Below, one piece after another: positions 43,495 to 52,811 of a DNA stretch of 57,358 bases. The position numbers and the translations under genes are program-made. Below the pieces are notes generated by a model. The model was not told where the DNA came from, did not search any database, and worked only from the letters and a program-made list of their open reading frames with translations. The stretch is from Bifidobacterium breve (GTDB taxonomy: Bacteria > Myxococcota_A > UBA796 > SXON01), in the NCBI GenBank assembly GCA_943328795.2, contig CALQBK020000008.1, forward strand, positions 1-57,358, written 5' to 3'. The stretch's first letter is position 1, and each line of letters opens with the position of its first letter.

Positions 43495-43544
43495 GCGATG
43501 TGTGACACTCTACGCGCGACCAAAACACTGAGGTCTCATTCATG

Positions 43545-43694
43545 CAACAGAACTGACTGACTGGTCGGTCCCGCGAAACTGACCCGACTGACTAAAGATA
43601 AGTGTAAATCGGCACTTGGCCGTGACCGGGGCGTGTGCTACCTGAGTAGCAGTGGTCCACCATACGGTGTGACCGGCCCAAACAGGAGTCGTCG
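43545..43694 (+). promoter_or_regulatory. Leader of the fatty-acyl ligase / PKS operon
   Basis: Contains repeated ACTGA units (ACTG at 43552, 43556, 43560; ACTGAC at 43578 and 43587) just before an AT-richer stretch (ACTAAAGATAAGTGTAAATC, 43587-43610) that could hold a promoter. AGGAG lies six bases before the ATG at 43695. No -35/-10 pair is clear. Confidence 0.3.
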
Positions 43695-45539
43695 ATGTCG
43701 CAGGTTTCCAACTCTTTCGACCCCACCTACTGCCCCGCCACCATCGTGGAGGCGCTGCAGCGCAACGCGGTGTACGAGCAGTACGGCTACACGTTCCTCG
43801 ACAACGCGCTGAAGGCGACGCGGTACAGCTTCAAGCAGCTGTGGGCCGCGTCCGAAGAGCGCGCCCGCTGCCTGATGGCGCGCGGGTACGTCCGGGGTGA
43901 GCGGGTCGCGATGGTCCTGGCGAGCCCCGAGGACTTCGTCATCACCTTCTACGGCTGCCTCATCGCCGGGCTCGTCCCCGTCCCGATGTTCCCGCCGCTC
44001 TCGTTCGGCAAGCTCGACTCCTGGGCCGACAGCGCCGTTGGCATCATGCAGGTGGCCGGCGCCAGCCTGCTGCTCACCGACAAGCAGCTCTCGAACGTGC
44101 TCTGGCAGGTGATGCCGAAGGTGAAGACGCTGCGCGAGCTGCTCACCGTCGACAAGCTGGCGGACGTCGCGCCGAGCACAGCCGCGCTGCCGGTGATCAC
44201 GTCGTCGGACCTCGCGTTCCTGCAGTTCACCTCGGGCTCTACGTCCGCGCCCAAGGGCGTGATGGTCACGCAGGCCTCGCTGATGGCCAACTGCTTCGCC
44301 ATCTCGAACGAGGGCATGTCCCTTCGCCCGGGCAGCGACGTCGGGGTCAGCTGGCTCCCGCTCTACCACGACATGGGCCTCATCGGCTTCGTCATCACCC
44401 CGCTCATCGCGGCGGTCGACATCGTGTTCATCCCGACGATGGCGTTCGTGAAGCGCCCGAACGTGTGGATGCAGGTGATGCACGACTACAAAGGCACGCT
44501 CTCGTTCGGCCCGAACTTCGCGTACGCGCTCGCCGGAAAGCGGGCGAGCGAGAAGGAGATCGCGGCCTGGGACCTCTCGAACGTCCGCATGCTGGGCTGC
44601 GGCGCCGAGCCGATCAACGCGCAGGTGATGGCCGAGTTCGTCAGCACCCTCGCCCCCTGCGGGATGCCGACCGGTGCGATCATGCCGGCCTACGGCATGG
44701 CGGAAGCGACGCTCGCGATGAGCTTCCGCAAGCCGCTCACCGAGCTCCAGGTCCTCACGGTCGACGCGGAGGCGTTCCGTGCGGACGGCACGGTGGCGGC
44801 CGCCAAGGACGACTCGGTCGCGCTCTCGTTCGTCAGCTGTGGCAAGGCCTTTGATCAGCACGCGCTCGGCATCATCGACACCGAGGGCAAGCTGTTGGCC
44901 GAGGGCCGCGAAGGCGAGATCGTGTTCCGCGGGCCGTCCGTGACGGCCGGCTACTACAAGAACCCCGAGGCGACCGACGCCTGCTTCAAGGACGGCTGGC
45001 TCCGCACGGGTGACCTGGGCTTCCTCCTGGACGGCGAGGTGTACATCACCGGCCGCTGCAAGGACCTGATCATCCTGAACGGGCGCAACCACCACCCGCA
45101 GACCATCGAGTGGGTGGTCGCCGAGCTCGACGGCGTGCGGCGCGGCAACGTCGTGGCCTTCTCCCGCCCCGGGCGGGAGAGCGAGGAGCTCGTGGTCGTG
45201 TGCGAGGTGAAGACCGACGCCAGCGCGGACCTGCAGGACCGGGTGAAGCGCGCCGTCTCGGACGCGCTGTCGCTCAAGGTCACCGAGGTGGTCACGCTCA
45301 AGGCCGGCCAGCTGCCGAAGACCAGCTCTGGCAAGCTGCAGCGCCGCAAGACCCGCGACATGTACCTGAAGGGCGAGCTCGCAGCGCAAGGCGACCGCAC
45401 GCTGGGCAGCAGCGGCGAGACGCTGACAGTCGCGCGGCACGTCGCCCGCGGCATCATCGGCCGGGTCTCCCACAGCCTCTTCGGCAACCGCCAGGCGCCC
45501 GCCCCGCAGGCCCCGGACCTCGGCGCCACCGCCAAGTGA
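43695..45539 (+). CDS. Fatty acyl-AMP ligase (FAAL)
   Basis: 614 residues, usual FAAL length, good AGGAG site. Activates a fatty acid with ATP to acyl-AMP and passes it to an acyl carrier protein without CoA. Seen: P-loop-like TSGSTSAPKGVMVT from residue 179; the FAAL hallmark YHDMGLIG at 224-231; PAYGMAEATLAM; GWLRTGDLGFLLDGEVYITG; and catalytic-Lys region KTSSGKLQRRKTRDMYL near 545. The segment CLIAGLVPVPMFPP is also FAAL-like. A C-terminal 40-residue tail is extra. It starts the operon FAAL-ACP-PKS and most likely loads the starter fatty acid. Confidence 0.92.
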   Translation: MSQVSNSFDPTYCPATIVEALQRNAVYEQYGYTFLDNALKATRYSFKQLWAASEERARCLMARGYVRGERVAMVLASPEDFVITFYGCLIAGLVPVPMFPPLSFGKLDSWADSAVGIMQVAGASLLLTDKQLSNVLWQVMPKVKTLRELLTVDKLADVAPSTAALPVITSSDLAFLQFTSGSTSAPKGVMVTQASLMANCFAISNEGMSLRPGSDVGVSWLPLYHDMGLIGFVITPLIAAVDIVFIPTMAFVKRPNVWMQVMHDYKGTLSFGPNFAYALAGKRASEKEIAAWDLSNVRMLGCGAEPINAQVMAEFVSTLAPCGMPTGAIMPAYGMAEATLAMSFRKPLTELQVLTVDAEAFRADGTVAAAKDDSVALSFVSCGKAFDQHALGIIDTEGKLLAEGREGEIVFRGPSVTAGYYKNPEATDACFKDGWLRTGDLGFLLDGEVYITGRCKDLIILNGRNHHPQTIEWVVAELDGVRRGNVVAFSRPGRESEELVVVCEVKTDASADLQDRVKRAVSDALSLKVTEVVTLKAGQLPKTSSGKLQRRKTRDMYLKGELAAQGDRTLGSSGETLTVARHVARGIIGRVSHSLFGNRQAPAPQAPDLGATAK

Positions 45540-45545
45540 CCTCCC

Positions 45546-45607
45546 GGGGGGTGCCTGCACCCCTCCTTCCTTCGCCCACCGATCCGAAATCGGATGGGTC
45601 GTTCTTT
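45546..45607 (+). terminator. Two successive hairpins between FAAL and ACP genes
   Basis: Hairpin 1 is GGGGTGC-CT-GCACCCC (45548-45563), a perfect stem. Hairpin 2 is ATCCG-AAAT-CGGAT (45582-45595), extended by ACC/GGT across one mismatch, followed by a T-rich run (GTTCTTTAG). They may attenuate or process the transcript so that the ACP and PKS are made in a different ratio from the FAAL. Confidence 0.45.
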
Positions 45608-45644
45608 AGCGGACTGTTAGAGCGCCGCGAGCCAAGGATCCCGA

Positions 45645-45887
45645 ATGCAAGCCATCGATCTCATCAAAGCCGCCATCCTCGAAGTTGACCCGACCAAGGC
45701 CTCGAAGCTCGCGTCGGTCACGCCCACCCAGGAGATCCGCGAGCTCGGCATGGACTCCGTCGCGACGATGGAGATGGTCGGCTACCTCGAGGAGAAGCTC
45801 GAGACTCAGTTCAGCGACGAGGTGATGGTCCGCATCAACACCTTCGGCGACCTGATCGCGCTCATCGAGAAGTCGCGCGCGGGCTGA
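45645..45887 (+). CDS. Free-standing acyl carrier protein
   Basis: 80 residues, AAGGA about seven bases before the ATG. The phosphopantetheine attachment motif is LGMDSVATME, with Ser38. The rest follows the four-helix ACP pattern (MQAIDLIKAAILEVDP, EEKLETQFSDEVMVRIN, TFGDLIALIE). It is probably the acceptor of the fatty acyl group from the FAAL and the donor to the PKS ketosynthase. The PKS gene begins 16 bases downstream and has no strong ribosome site, suggesting translational coupling. A separate phosphopantetheinyl transferase is not in the window. Confidence 0.92.
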   Translation: MQAIDLIKAAILEVDPTKASKLASVTPTQEIRELGMDSVATMEMVGYLEEKLETQFSDEVMVRINTFGDLIALIEKSRAG

Positions 45888-45903
45888 TGCCCGGCCAACG
45901 TCG

Positions 45904-48900
45904 ATGAACACACCCCGCCCAATCGCGATCATCGGCATGTCGTGCCGATTCCCCGACGCGCCCAACGTCTCCCGGTACTGGCAGCTCGTGCGCGACGGAC
46001 GCAACGCGTTCCGTGAGCCGCCGCGCGACCGCTGGGACCACGCCGCGTTCTTCTCCGAGAGCCACCGCGCGTCGGACCGCTACTACGCGCCGCACGGCGC
46101 GTTCATCGACGACGTTCGGCAGTTCGCCGCGCTGGAGTTCGGCATCCCGCCCCGCCGGCTGGAGGTCATGGACCCGCAGCAGCGCATCACGCTCGAAGCC
46201 GCGTGGAACGCAATGGTGGACGCCGGGTACGGCCCCGGCGCAGACGGGCGCGCGGCGGGCGGAAAGCCTGCGCGAAAGCTGGACAAGCGGCGCACAGGGA
46301 CGTTCATCGGCGTCACGGGCACCGAGTACCGCACGCTGCTGGTGTCCCGGGCGGTCGCGGGGCTGATGGCCGCGGGCGAGCTTGGGACCGGCACGCAGGA
46401 CCCGGCGACGCTGGCGGCGATCGCGCAGACGGTGAACCGCGTGGTGCCTACCCGCGCGTTCTCGGCGGCCGGGCTGCTCGCGAACATGGTGGCGGCGTGC
46501 GTGGCCCAGGAGCTCGATCTCGGCGGCCCCGCCTACACGCTCGACGCAGCCTGCGCGAGCGCGATGGTCGCGCTGCACGACGCGTGCACCTGGCTGCGGG
46601 ACGGGCAGATCGACACGGCGGTCGCCGGCGGCGTCTACCTGAACCTCTCGCCCGAGAACCTGATCGCGTTCTCCCGCATCGGGGCCATCAGCGCGTCCGG
46701 CACGTGCCGCCCGTTCGACGCGCGCGCCGACGGGTTCGTCCAGGGCGAAGGCGTCGGCATGGTGATGCTGAAGCGCCTGGAGGACGCCGTCGCGGACAAT
46801 GACCGGATCTACGCGGTCATCACCGGGTCGAGCTGCAACAACGACGGGCGCGGGGACGGGCCGATGTCGCCCAGGGCCGAGGGCCAGGTCGAGGTCATGC
46901 GCGCCGCGTGGGACGACGCCGGGGTCCGGCCGGACGACATCGGGTACGTCGAGGCACACGGCACGGGCACGTCGGTCGGGGACCGTACCGAGCTCACCGC
47001 GCTGCGGACGGTGCTGAAGGGCCGGCAGGCTGGGCCGGTGCGCCTCGGGTCGGCGAAGGCGAACATCGGCCACACGATGAGCGCCGCGGGCATCGCCGGG
47101 CTCATCAAGGCGACGCTCTCGCTGCACCACCGGACCGTCCCGCCGGTGGCGAACTGGACCGAGCCGCACCCCGATCACGGGCTCGAGGACGGCGTGTTCG
47201 GCCTCGACCGGACCGCCGCGCCGTGGACGTCCTCCACGCCCCGCCACGCGACCGTCTCGAGCTTCGGCTTCGGCGGCACGAACGGCCACATCGTGCTCCG
47301 CGAGGCCCCCCCGGCCCGCACGGGCCCCACGCGGCTCATCCAGCCGAGCTCCCGCCCCGTCGCCGCGCCAGCCCCCAGCGGCGCGCCCGCTGCCCCGAGC
47401 TTCCCGGCGTCGATGCCGCAGCTCGTGGTGGTCAGCGCTGAGACCCCCGCGTTGCTCGCCACCTACCTCTCCGAGCTGGCCGCTACCCTGCTCGACACCG
47501 CCGACCAGCCCGGCGCGTTCGCCGCCGCCGTGCACACCCTCAACCTCGGGCGCCGCGCCCGCGCGGTTCGCTGCGCGGTGGTCGCGAGCAGCCTGGACGA
47601 CCTCGTCGCGCGCTTCCGCACGGCCGCCGCGGCGCTCACCACGGACCCGTCGCTGCGCGGCAACGTCGACCGGGACACGGTCATCGGCGACTGCGCGGAG
47701 CCTGCGCCCGTCGCGTTCCTCTGCCCGGGCCAGGGCATGCAGAAGGTCGGCCTGCTGCGCGACTGGCTCGCGATCCCGGCGTTCGCAGCTACGCTCGCGA
47801 CGATGGAGGACGCCGTCCGCGAGGTCACGCCCCGCCCGCTGCTCTCGTACCTCTACGGGCCCGGCGCGACCGAGGAGGCGCTCACGGACACCGCGATCGC
47901 CCAGCCCGTGATGTTCGCGATCGGCGCTGCCGTCGCACGCGTACTCGGCGACCTCGGCGTAGCCCCGTCCGTCGTGCTCGGTCACTCCCTCGGCGAGTTC
48001 ACCGCGGCGGCGCTCTCCGGGGGCGCAGATCCGCTCGACACGCTGCGGTTCGTGGCCCGACGGGGTGCGGCGATGTCCGCGTTGCCCGGCGACCACGGGG
48101 CCATGGCCGCCGTCATGGCCGCCGCGGACGACATCGCGCCGCACCTGCCGGCCGGCGTGGTGATCGCAAACCGCAACCACCCGCGCCAGCACGTGATCTC
48201 GGGCCCCACCGCGGGCGTCGAGGCCGCCATCGCCGCGCTCACGGCCGCGAAGCTCAAGGCCCGCCGGATCCCCGTCTCCCACGCGTTCCACTCGCCGATG
48301 CTCGAGAGCGTGCAGGCGGACGTCGACTCCGGCCTCGGAGACGTCGCGTTCCACGCCCCCACGATCCGCATGGCGAGCTGCATCGCGGCCGAGCGACCCA
48401 CCACCCCGGACGCCGTTCGACGCATCTTCCGTGACCACGCGGTCAGCCCGGTCGAGTACGTTCGCGGCCTCGGTCAGTGCGACGGTGCGAGGATCTTCGT
48501 GCAGCTCTCCGGCGGCTCGACGCTCACGGCGTTCGCCCGGGGCGTGCTCGACGACGGCCAAGCCATCGTGTCCGTCGCGGCAGACATGCCGGCGGGCCAC
48601 CCCACGGAGACCGACAACGGCCTCGGCCTGGTGCGCGTCCTCGCGCTCTGCGCCGCCAACGGGCACCCGGTGGACCTCTGCGCGTTCGGACACGGCCTGG
48701 CGTCCTTGCCGCCCGTGCCGCTGCTCACCCAGGAGTACTGGGGCGTGCAGGCCGCCACGCACGCGGTGCAGCTGGCCGGCAGCTCGACCGTGGTCCAAGC
48801 CCCCGTCGCTGCGGTCGCCCTGGCCGTCCAGGCGGCCCCTGCCGACGACGACATCCGCGCGCGCGTGCTGCGCGTGGTCTCGAAGGTCTCGGCGTTCCCC

Positions 48901-51900
48901 GCGGACGCGTTGAAGAACGAGCAGCGACTCCTGGACGACCTCGGGTTCGACTCCTTGATGGTGAACGAGCTCGCGACCCGGCTGACCGAGGACTTCCCCG
49001 GGTTCGGCGGCATCCCTCGTTCGCTGTTCGCGAAGAACCCCACGGTGTTCGACCTCGTCCAGCACGTCGAGCACTCGACGGGCGACCAGGCGATCGCGCT
49101 CTCTGACCCGTCTCGCCCGATGCAGGTGCTCACGATCGGGTCCGCGCCCGCGCCGGCGCTCTCGGGGCCCGGGTTCGGGTTCGACGCGGCGTCGGTACGC
49201 GTGCTCGACCAACCGGCGCTCGCCGAGCTGCGCGGGTTGAAGCCCGGCCACGTGGTGGTCCGGGTCGGCGACGCGGGGGTGGAAGCCGACGCGACCGCGG
49301 GGTTCGTGAAGTCGCTCGCCCGCGAGTGGCCGAGCCACAAGGTCCAAGTCGTGCGCGGCACGCTGGCGGACGCCCGCTACGAGGCCACGCTGGCCGAGCG
49401 GGACCCCGAGGTGATCTACGCCGCCGGGGAGCCCGGGGCGCCGCACGGCGAGCGCCGGGTGCCATCGCTGACGGCGATCGAGGGCGCGTCCGGTGGCGCG
49501 CAGGTCGCGGGCGGCTGGGCGCAGCTCGCGGGCGAGCGGGTGCTGCTCACCGGCGGGACCGGCTGGCTCGGGCGCGTGCTCGCGCGGGCGTTGCTGGCCG
49601 CGGGCGCGGACGAGGTGATCCTGCTCGGCTCACGGCCGGACGCGGGCGACGCGCTCGCCGAGCTGGGCGCGAGGGCGCGCTACGTCCAAGCGGACCTGGC
49701 GGCGGACGCCGACCTCGACGCTGTCAAAAATCTTCGCGCCACTCGGCTCGTGCACGCCGCGGGGACGCTCGCGGATGGCCCGGTCGGGACCGTCGACCCC
49801 GGGGTCGTGGCCCGCGCGTGGGCCGTGAAGGTCGACGCGCTGCGAAATCTCCTACGCGCCCAGCCGACGCTCAGGCGCGTAACCGCCATCGGAAGCTACG
49901 CGGGCTTCTTTGGAAACGCGTACCAGACCGAGTACGCGGCTGCCAACGCTGCCATGTCCGCCATCATTCGAGAGAGCCGCGTTGCAGGCGGGGTACAGGC
50001 CTGGGGCCCCTGGGACGGCAGCGACATGGTCGCGACCATCCCGCAGGCGATGCAGCGCGAGATGCGCGAGAGCGGCGTGTGGTTTGTCGACCGCGACCGG
50101 GGCGCGCAGGCGTTCCTGGACGCGCTGGACGCCGGCGACGTGGTGATCGGCCTCGACCTGCCCGCGACCCAGCGGGTGCTGGAGGTGTCCGAGGCGCTGT
50201 CCCCGGACATGGGTTGGCTCGCCGACCACGCGCTCTTCGGTCGCCCGACGGTGCCGATGGCGGTCATCCTCGACGACGTCGCGCGGATGGGCTCAGCGCT
50301 GCTCGGCCCGGTCGAGGTCACCGACCTCACCCTGTTCGACGGCGTCACCGTCGACAAGCCCGTCACCTTGCGCCACCGCTTCGACGGCAGGGCGTACACT
50401 GCCCTGGTGGGCGAGCGCGTCGCGTGGCGGGCGCGGCTCACCCCGGCCGGGGCAGCGCCCGTCGTCCCCGCCCCCGCGGCCGACGGCCCGTCTGCGTGGG
50501 ACATCCCCACGTTCTACCGGGACCACACGTTCCACGGCCCGCTCCTGCAGGGCGTCGTCGCGATCGACGGGCTCGGCGAGGCGCACGTGCGCGGGCGCGT
50601 CCGGATCGGCTCCGCCGCGGACTGGGGCCGCTCCTGGGACCTCTCGCCGCTCGCCGTTGACTCGGCGTTCCAGCTGGCCGCCGCCTGGGCCGTGCAGAAG
50701 AGGGGGCGCGCCGGGTTCCCCGTCCGCGTCGCGCGCTGGGTCCAACAGCTGCGCGCCGGCGTGGTCTCGGCCGACGGCACGCTCGCCGTCTACGGCACGT
50801 TCCGGGACGCCGACGCCGACCGCTTCCGCGGCGACATCTGGCTGACGGACGACACCGGCGCGGTGGTCGCGTACGGAGAGGGCGTAGAGGCCGAGCTGCG
50901 GCGCGTCGAGGCCGCGGAGCCCGAGGCCGCGCCGATCCCGGAGAAGTTCTGGAACTTCGCGAAGTTCCCCGAGTACGACGACCTCGACCAGCGGCTCCAG
51001 GCCGCGCTGATGATGGGGATCGACAACCCCTACTTCAAGACGCTCGAGGGGTGTGCGCGCGACACGGTCACGATTGGCGGCCGCGAGCTCGTCCACTTCT
51101 CCGGCTACAACTACCTCGGGTTCTCGGGCCACCCCTACGTCGAGCAGCGCGTCATCGAGGCCGTGCACCGCTACGGCACCAGCGTCAGCGCGTCCCGCGT
51201 CGCCAGCGGCGAGCGCCCGATCCACGCCGAGCTGGAGGCCCGCCTCGCATCGGCCCTCGACGTGGACGCCGCGCTCGTGTTCACCGCGGGGCACGCGACG
51301 AACGTGACCACCATCGGGCACCTGTTCGGACCGAAGGACCTGATCCTCCACGACGAGCTGATCCACGACTCGGTGTTCCAGGGCATGAAGCTCTCGGGCG
51401 CGACCCGGCGCCCGTTCCCCCACGACGATCACGTCGCGCTCTCGAGGATGCTCACCCAGCTCCGCGGACACTACGAGAAGGTGTGCATCATCGTCGAGGG
51501 CGTGTACTCGATGGACGGCGACGTCTGCGACCTGCCCGCGTACATCGCGCTGAAGAAGAAGCACAAGGCGTTCCTGATGGTGGACGAGGCCCACAGCTTC
51601 GGGGTCGTTGGCAAGCGCGGACTCGGCGTGCGGGAGCACTTCGGGGTGCCGGGGCGCGACGTGGACATCTGGATGGGCACGCTCTCGAAGACGCTGTCGT
51701 CGTGCGGCGGGTACATCGCGGGCAGCTCGGTGCTGATCCAGCTGCTCAAGTACACGGCGCCGGGGTTCATCTTCTCAGCCGGGCTCACGCCGGCCAACAC
51801 CGCCGCGGCGATCGCCGCGCTGGAGCTGATGGAGCAGGAGCCGCACACGGTGACCAAGCTCCAAGACAACGCCGCGTTCTTCTACGCCGCCTGCCAGGAG

Positions 51901-52164
51901 CACGGCCTGGACAACGGCCCCGCGGCCGGAGAGAGCGCGGTCATCCCGGTGATCGTAGGCAACTCGTTCCACGCGCTCCTGCTCTCCGACGCGCTCAAGA
52001 AGGCGGGGATCAACGTCCAGCCGATCCTGTACCCGGCAGTCGCGGACAACGCATCGCGCCTTCGCTTCTTCCTGTCTAGCCTACACAGTCACGCGCAGCT
52101 GGCCTGGACCGCGGAGACCGTCGCGCGTGAACTCGCCCGGATCCGAGTGGAAAACCCGAGCTAA
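45904..52164 (+). CDS. Type I PKS fused to alpha-oxoamine synthase (KS-AT-ACP-KR-DH-AOS)
   Basis: 2086 residues. KS (about 5-460): Cys217 in DAACAS, His352 in EAHGTGT, His390 in NIGHT. AT (about 480-890): GHSLG with Ser695, and HAFH at 793-796, the malonyl-CoA signature. ACP (about 960-1045): LGFDSL with Ser1017. KR (about 1205-1370): GGTGWLG at 1217-1223, Ser1331 and Tyr1344. DH (about 1430-1670): HxxxGxxxxP from His1442, and Asp1586-x3-Gln1590. AOS (about 1690-2086), a PLP enzyme like AONS, KBL and serine palmitoyltransferase: DEAH at 1894-1897 and Schiff-base Lys1929 in TLSKTLSSCGGYI. No ER, MT or TE is seen. Release is expected by condensation with an amino acid and loss of CO2. Confidence 0.9.
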   Translation: MNTPRPIAIIGMSCRFPDAPNVSRYWQLVRDGRNAFREPPRDRWDHAAFFSESHRASDRYYAPHGAFIDDVRQFAALEFGIPPRRLEVMDPQQRITLEAAWNAMVDAGYGPGADGRAAGGKPARKLDKRRTGTFIGVTGTEYRTLLVSRAVAGLMAAGELGTGTQDPATLAAIAQTVNRVVPTRAFSAAGLLANMVAACVAQELDLGGPAYTLDAACASAMVALHDACTWLRDGQIDTAVAGGVYLNLSPENLIAFSRIGAISASGTCRPFDARADGFVQGEGVGMVMLKRLEDAVADNDRIYAVITGSSCNNDGRGDGPMSPRAEGQVEVMRAAWDDAGVRPDDIGYVEAHGTGTSVGDRTELTALRTVLKGRQAGPVRLGSAKANIGHTMSAAGIAGLIKATLSLHHRTVPPVANWTEPHPDHGLEDGVFGLDRTAAPWTSSTPRHATVSSFGFGGTNGHIVLREAPPARTGPTRLIQPSSRPVAAPAPSGAPAAPSFPASMPQLVVVSAETPALLATYLSELAATLLDTADQPGAFAAAVHTLNLGRRARAVRCAVVASSLDDLVARFRTAAAALTTDPSLRGNVDRDTVIGDCAEPAPVAFLCPGQGMQKVGLLRDWLAIPAFAATLATMEDAVREVTPRPLLSYLYGPGATEEALTDTAIAQPVMFAIGAAVARVLGDLGVAPSVVLGHSLGEFTAAALSGGADPLDTLRFVARRGAAMSALPGDHGAMAAVMAAADDIAPHLPAGVVIANRNHPRQHVISGPTAGVEAAIAALTAAKLKARRIPVSHAFHSPMLESVQADVDSGLGDVAFHAPTIRMASCIAAERPTTPDAVRRIFRDHAVSPVEYVRGLGQCDGARIFVQLSGGSTLTAFARGVLDDGQAIVSVAADMPAGHPTETDNGLGLVRVLALCAANGHPVDLCAFGHGLASLPPVPLLTQEYWGVQAATHAVQLAGSSTVVQAPVAAVALAVQAAPADDDIRARVLRVVSKVSAFPADALKNEQRLLDDLGFDSLMVNELATRLTEDFPGFGGIPRSLFAKNPTVFDLVQHVEHSTGDQAIALSDPSRPMQVLTIGSAPAPALSGPGFGFDAASVRVLDQPALAELRGLKPGHVVVRVGDAGVEADATAGFVKSLAREWPSHKVQVVRGTLADARYEATLAERDPEVIYAAGEPGAPHGERRVPSLTAIEGASGGAQVAGGWAQLAGERVLLTGGTGWLGRVLARALLAAGADEVILLGSRPDAGDALAELGARARYVQADLAADADLDAVKNLRATRLVHAAGTLADGPVGTVDPGVVARAWAVKVDALRNLLRAQPTLRRVTAIGSYAGFFGNAYQTEYAAANAAMSAIIRESRVAGGVQAWGPWDGSDMVATIPQAMQREMRESGVWFVDRDRGAQAFLDALDAGDVVIGLDLPATQRVLEVSEALSPDMGWLADHALFGRPTVPMAVILDDVARMGSALLGPVEVTDLTLFDGVTVDKPVTLRHRFDGRAYTALVGERVAWRARLTPAGAAPVVPAPAADGPSAWDIPTFYRDHTFHGPLLQGVVAIDGLGEAHVRGRVRIGSAADWGRSWDLSPLAVDSAFQLAAAWAVQKRGRAGFPVRVARWVQQLRAGVVSADGTLAVYGTFRDADADRFRGDIWLTDDTGAVVAYGEGVEAELRRVEAAEPEAAPIPEKFWNFAKFPEYDDLDQRLQAALMMGIDNPYFKTLEGCARDTVTIGGRELVHFSGYNYLGFSGHPYVEQRVIEAVHRYGTSVSASRVASGERPIHAELEARLASALDVDAALVFTAGHATNVTTIGHLFGPKDLILHDELIHDSVFQGMKLSGATRRPFPHDDHVALSRMLTQLRGHYEKVCIIVEGVYSMDGDVCDLPAYIALKKKHKAFLMVDEAHSFGVVGKRGLGVREHFGVPGRDVDIWMGTLSKTLSSCGGYIAGSSVLIQLLKYTAPGFIFSAGLTPANTAAAIAALELMEQEPHTVTKLQDNAAFFYAACQEHGLDNGPAAGESAVIPVIVGNSFHALLLSDALKKAGINVQPILYPAVADNASRLRFFLSSLHSHAQLAWTAETVARELARIRVENPS

Positions 52165-52225
52165 CCCGCTACCCGGGCACCGCATGGGCGACTCACGATC
52201 GGCAGAATTGAGATAGGATTTACCT

Positions 52226-52795
52226 ATGCACGCAACGCGTAGGACATTGCTGGCTGCCCTCGCGCTCGTGGCGTTGCACGTCGCGGCCCTGCTGGCGGAC
52301 GCGCCCCTCCACCCCGCCCACAGCGCGGACGTCGCGGTGGTGCTCGGCAACACGGTCAACCCGGACGGCACGCTGTCCCCGCGGCTCGAGGCGCGGATGA
52401 CCGCAGCGCTCGACCTGTACGATCGGCGGTGGGTGCGGTTCGTGCTCGTCACGGGCGCCACCGGCGAGGAGGGGCTGAACGAGGCGGAGGTCATGCAGAG
52501 CTGGCTCCTGTCGAAGGGCGTGCCACGGGAGGCGATCCTGGTGGACCGGGAGGGCACCAACACCCGGGAGTCCGCGGTGCACACCGCGGCGATCATGCGC
52601 CGCGCCGGCGCGGAGCGGGCGCTGGTGGTGACCAGCTAATACCACGTGGCCCGCACGCGATTGGCGATCGAGGCCGCGGGGGTGGACGTCGTCGGGACGC
52701 AACCTGCGCCGTTGATCTGGGAGCCGCGAGAGGTCTACTCGATTGGGCGGGAGATCGTCGCGATGTACCAGTACGCGCTCGAGGGGTGGGTGTAG
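52226..52795 (+). pseudogene. SanA/YdcF (DUF218)-type gene with in-frame TAA
   Basis: The frame opens at ATG 52226 (AGGA eight bases before it; ATAGG-ATTTA-CCTAT around the site could mask it). It encodes an N-terminal membrane helix and DVAVVLGNTVNPDGTLSPRL, typical of the SanA/YdcF family. At 52637-52639 a TAA follows ALVVTS, and the same frame continues with YHVARTRLAIEAAGVDVVG to a TAG at 52793-52795. The family has VTSxYHxxRA here, so one codon has become a stop (CAA to TAA is one change). It is either a pseudogene, a sequence error or readthrough. The normal role is envelope barrier function. The first 137 residues alone lack the conserved core. Confidence 0.7.
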
Positions 52796-52811
52796 GGCGT
52801 CGCCTGCCGGG

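Noticed and set aside
43484-43543. A longer N-terminus for the thioesterase starting at 43543
   Set aside because: The extra 41 residues have no homology to the family, and the DNA there carries the operator-like palindrome. The ATG at 43420 gives the usual length.
43620-43680. A sigma-54-type promoter (TGGC-N-GC) before the FAAL gene
   Set aside because: The GG and GC elements cannot be placed ten bases apart, so the match was not good enough.
45862-49446. A 1194-codon open frame on the minus strand opposite the PKS gene
   Set aside because: It is a GC-driven shadow: its product is Arg/Gly/His/Asp-rich with no family features, and the plus strand encodes intact PKS domains.
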